In this document: one piece after another, positions 41,000 to 41,540 of the stretch
Position numbering within the stretch: position 1 is the stretch's first letter
Layout of the letters: every line of letters begins with the position of its first letter
Origin: an uncultured Lachnospiraceae bacterium
GTDB taxonomy: Bacteria; Bacillota; Clostridia; Lachnospirales; Lachnospiraceae
Direction: 5' to 3'
Assembly: GCA_947169935.1 (NCBI GenBank)
Contig: CAMVRS010000010.1
Span: 1 to 41,540, forward strand
DNA: 41,540 nt
Translations under genes and position numbers: made by a program
The notes under the pieces: model-generated
The model's input: the letters and a program-made list of their open reading frames with translations, nothing else
Database searches by the model: none
Told to the model about the DNA's origin: nothing

Positions 41000-41540
41000 C
41001 TTCAAAATCTACCTGCAGACCTGAATATATCAGACGATAGTTGCCTGCGTATTCGGGAGTTTCCCAGATCCCGTGATCCATGGCCATGAAATTCACATAT
41101 ATGCTCTCGCCCGGCGCAAGGGTAAAGACGGCTTCATCGGAATCAAGATCTATAGGCGTACGGTCCTTTTCGTACATCAGTACATGGGGCATGTCCTGAA
41201 CATAAGTACTGCCATACATAAGGTTTACGGAGTCGCGCGCAAGTTCTGAAAAGTTCCCGTTTTCCTCACGTTGTATGATATATTCACCTCCCAGATCCCT
41301 GGGCTTGCTGTCATTATTGGTGATTTCTGTGTACACATAGTTATCAAAGCTGAATACTTTGATATGCAGTCCGTTGTCATCAGCTTCATAATTCATACTC
41401 ATGGGAAGACGCAGGAAGTATGAATACTGGACCCCGTCTACAGGATCGGAGGGGGCAGACGAAGTGCCGCCTGATGAACTGCTGCCTGCCGGAGTGCATG
41501 AGGCAACCAATAAACTGCTTATCGTGCTGACAATGAGTAT
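40977..41540 (-). CDS. Lipoprotein of unknown function, 5' end outside window
   Basis: The frame on the minus strand is open to the window edge and includes the end of a signal peptide with a lipobox (LVAS then C), so the gene begins beyond 41540. A Ser/Gly-rich linker follows the cysteine. The rest (about 150 residues) is mostly beta and contains LAPGESIYVNF, a pattern like that of immunoglobulin-like extracellular domains described in Clostridia lipoproteins. It has no catalytic motif that I can see. The 3' end overlaps the EamA gene by 23 bp in convergent orientation. Confidence 0.7.
   Translation of the reverse strand: MLIVSTISSLLVASCTPAGSSSSGGTSSAPSDPVDGVQYSYFLRLPMSMNYEADDNGLHIKVFSFDNYVYTEITNNDSKPRDLGGEYIIQREENGNFSELARDSVNLMYGSTYVQDMPHVLMYEKDRTPIDLDSDEAVFTLAPGESIYVNFMAMDHGIWETPEYAGNYRLIYSGLQVDFEVICDVAV

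Overview
The window looks like a chromosomal segment of a Clostridia member of the Bacillota, most likely a Lachnospiraceae-type gut bacterium. The signs are strong AGGAGG-type ribosome binding sites, sigma-A promoters of the TTGACA/TATAAT kind, LytTR and GHKL signalling proteins, a PF06541-type membrane protein, cysteine-rich InlB-repeat surface proteins and a Bacillota-type glmS ribozyme. No phage, plasmid or CRISPR locus was recognised. Family names come from motifs read by eye, not from a database search.

Layout. 1-3755: the 3' part of a GNAT acetyltransferase, two proteins of unknown function (one a zinc-ribbon membrane protein) and a Mn-type cation diffusion facilitator. 3756-9799: amino-sugar supply. 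A consensus promoter and a near-complete glmS self-cleaving ribozyme head an operon of nagB, a GlmU-like left-handed beta-helix acyltransferase and glmM. A family 2 glycosyltransferase and glmS follow; glmS itself has no ribozyme. 10045-14653: a TIR, transmembrane, beta-propeller protein followed by a DHH/DHHA1 phosphoesterase. 14657-19644: a SulP anion transporter on the minus strand, an HtrA serine protease and ClpX. 19645-20644: a 1-kb non-coding region with about twelve TTATGT boxes and a structured element. 20645-26960: a large repeat-bearing surface protein and two overlapping ClpX-like AAA+ genes without the zinc domain. 27079-29983: a GGDEF protein overlapping a MATE exporter. 30223-37376: an M13 lipoprotein peptidase, an FtsX-type ABC exporter and a LytTR/histidine-kinase pair. 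37383-37761: a small decayed mobile-element-like stretch. 37976-41540: an M50-like protease, an XRE regulator, a PF06541 protein, tRNA-Leu(UAG), an EamA transporter and a partial lipoprotein gene on the minus strand.

Two themes stand out. First, the ribozyme that normally gives GlcN6P feedback on glmS sits here on nagB, the acyltransferase gene and glmM. This suggests NagB may run in the synthetic direction (fructose-6-P plus ammonia), with the operon making GlcNAc-1-P under end-product control. Second, a 26-bp hairpin repeat occupies most intergenic gaps from 7.8 to 35.5 kb, alone, in tandem or as inverted pairs. Its copies covary (ATTCT with AGAAT, ATCCT with AGGAT) around a GCGNAGC mini-hairpin, so it is being kept as a structure. 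In places it acts as part of a gene end or a terminator.
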